Of a stretch of DNA of 64,000 bases, positions 62,831-64,000 are shown piece by piece. The number at the start of each line of letters is the position of its first letter. The first letter of the stretch is position 1. The stretch is taken from assembly GCA_022749755.1 (NCBI GenBank), contig CM040452.1, positions 21,098,350 to 21,162,349 on the forward strand, read 5' to 3'. Position numbers and translations under genes: made by a program. A model generated the notes under the pieces. That model was given only the letters and a program-made list of their open reading frames with translations. It did no database searches and was not told where the DNA came from. This DNA is from Azadirachta indica (lineage: Eukaryota; Streptophyta; Magnoliopsida; Sapindales; Meliaceae).

Positions 62831-64000
62831 ATGAGAGGAGCAATTGGCTGGAGGATCAATAACCCTAACAATTTCTTCATTCCAAACGTAGCCAAACAGA
62901 CAGCTTTTTCGCTCCAATCATCCTCTTCCTTCTGTTCCGGTTCGTCTGGCTCTTCCGGTTCGGGTCGTGGTCGTGGTGGTGGCCAGGGAGTCCCATCCGG
63001 TTCCTCACCGTTTGACCACTTCTCTCCGACGATATCCCCTGGTCAGCCAGCAAATGAGTCAAAACCCGAGTCGTCGCCACAGCCTAGTGGACTCGGTCAC
63101 GGCCGTGGTAGACCTCCCGTCCCTCCATCTGGAGCCATCCCGTCATTCTCGTCCTTCATCTCCGTGGTTAAATCCGGCGCTGGCCGCGGCCGAGTCTCCT
63201 CCGAGTCAGATCCTAGTCAAGTCGCTGAGTCACCTCGCCAGGACGCGCCAACATTTACTCAGACCGTTTCAGACATTGAGTGCACTGAACCCAGTCTCCC
63301 GTCAAATATCATCACGGTGTTATCCGGGTCGGGGCGTGGAAAGCCTGGTGTAAAACAACCACCGCCACCGCCGGGACAGGCTCCGCAAATCAAGGAGGAA
63401 AATCGCCACCTCGGGGGCCGACGCAGAGAAGCTGCAGCGACTGTATCCGGGCCAGCACAGCTGAAACAAAGCAGGGAAGCTGAGCCGGCACGGCCCAAAC
63501 TGAGCAGGGAAGACGCCGTAAAAAATGCGATGAGGGTTTTATCCCAGGGTGGCGAAGGAGAAGGTATTAGTAGGGAAGGGCCTGGCAGGGGAAGAGGTAG
63601 AGGCCGGGGTAGAGGCCGAGGAAGAGGAAGAGGGGGAGATAGAATGCGGAGAATGGAAATGGAGGATAGGGATGAAGGATTCGCTGCAGGTTTGTATCTG
63701 GGAGACAATGCTGACGGGGAGAAGCTGGCTGAGAAAGTTGGAGTTGAGAATATGAACACATTAGCTGAAGCTTTTGAGGAGATGAGTGGTAGAATTCTTC
63801 CTTCTCCCATGGAGGAAGCTTATGTTGATGCGTTGCACACCAATTACATGGTTAGAATTTGTTGTTGAGTTAAAAGTTATTGAACAGAACTTCGCGTAAA
63901 GATGTTTGGTTTCTTATGGGCTTGTGTATTGCAGATTGAGTGTGAGCCAGAGTATTTGATGGAGGAGTTCGGTACAAACCCGGACATTGATGAGAAACCA
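62831..64000 (+). CDS. Gly/Arg-rich protein of unknown function, partial (runs off the window)
   Basis: Not a family I can name with confidence. Exon 1 (62831-63850) encodes 340 residues and is followed by an 84-base intron and exon 2 (63935 to the edge), which continues in frame with IECEPEYLMEEFGTNPDIDE. The N-terminus (MRGAIGWRINNPNNFF…) is basic with few acids, which could be a mitochondrial presequence. A long disordered Ser/Gly/Pro region contains five or so spaced SGxGRG motifs (for example GSGRGRGGG, GLGHGRGR, GAGRGR, GSGRGK). Then come a KLSREDAVKNAMRVLSQGG segment and a pure (GR)n run at about 252-268, followed by an acidic helical domain (GEKLAEKVGVENMNTLAEAF) that is probably the folded part. 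The disordered half is much more GC-rich than the rest of the window. Confidence 0.85.

Noticed and set aside
63259..63810. 183-codon minus-strand Pro/Leu-rich frame
   Set aside because: Antisense shadow of the GC-rich Gly/Arg coding exon on the plus strand.

Overview
This is a stretch of plant nuclear genome, almost certainly from a woody eudicot. The genes are intron-rich with standard plant splice sites, and the intergenic DNA is very AT-rich with microsatellites, MITE-like fold-backs and one decayed LTR element. Sapindales/Citrus would fit, but I cannot prove the genus. There is no operon, CRISPR array or prokaryotic system. I built exon models by hand by joining open frames at GT/AG sites and checking that the phase stayed consistent.

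Layout, left to right. (1) 0-9 kb: an ETR1-type ethylene receptor (+), with a leader intron and several upstream AUGs. (2) 13.5-18.6 kb: a PAM2 plus two-RRM RNA-binding protein of the CID8-13 family (+). (3) 19.8-21.2 kb: a secreted GH28 polygalacturonase (-). (4) 22.9-23.3 kb: a small intronless VQ-motif protein (+). (5) 28-34.6 kb: a DA2/GW2-type RING E3 ligase (+), one of whose introns looks U12-type. (6) 37.7-41.4 kb: an ICR/RIP ROP-effector coiled-coil protein (+). (7) 41.8-43.7 kb: the YJU2/CWC16 splicing factor (-). (8) 49.6-51.0 kb: a C19-type gibberellin 2-oxidase (+). (9) 52.7-54.4 kb: an intronless CAT8-type amino-acid transporter (-). (10) 56.6-61.6 kb: a non-coding LTR retrotransposon carrying a 44-bp-period minisatellite. 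(11) 62.8 kb to the window edge: the start of a Gly/Arg-rich gene of unknown function, cut off by the window.

The genes do not form one pathway. Several do bear on growth and hormone control: ethylene perception, GA inactivation, organ-size ubiquitination, ROP polarity signalling and wall pectin. The most informative large-scale signal is gene order. From memory of Arabidopsis locus numbers, PG-VQ-DA2-ICR-YJU2-GA2ox-CAT8 appears to be the unsplit version of a block that Arabidopsis holds as two partly deleted copies (At1g17120-17150 and At1g78400-78440). The most interesting small-scale signals are a start-stop AUGUAA in the ETR1 leader, a U12-type intron in the DA2 RING region, a Cys-rich upstream ORF in the DA2 leader, and two ubiquitin-interacting-motif-like helices in DA2. 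I found no convincing wholly new biological system.
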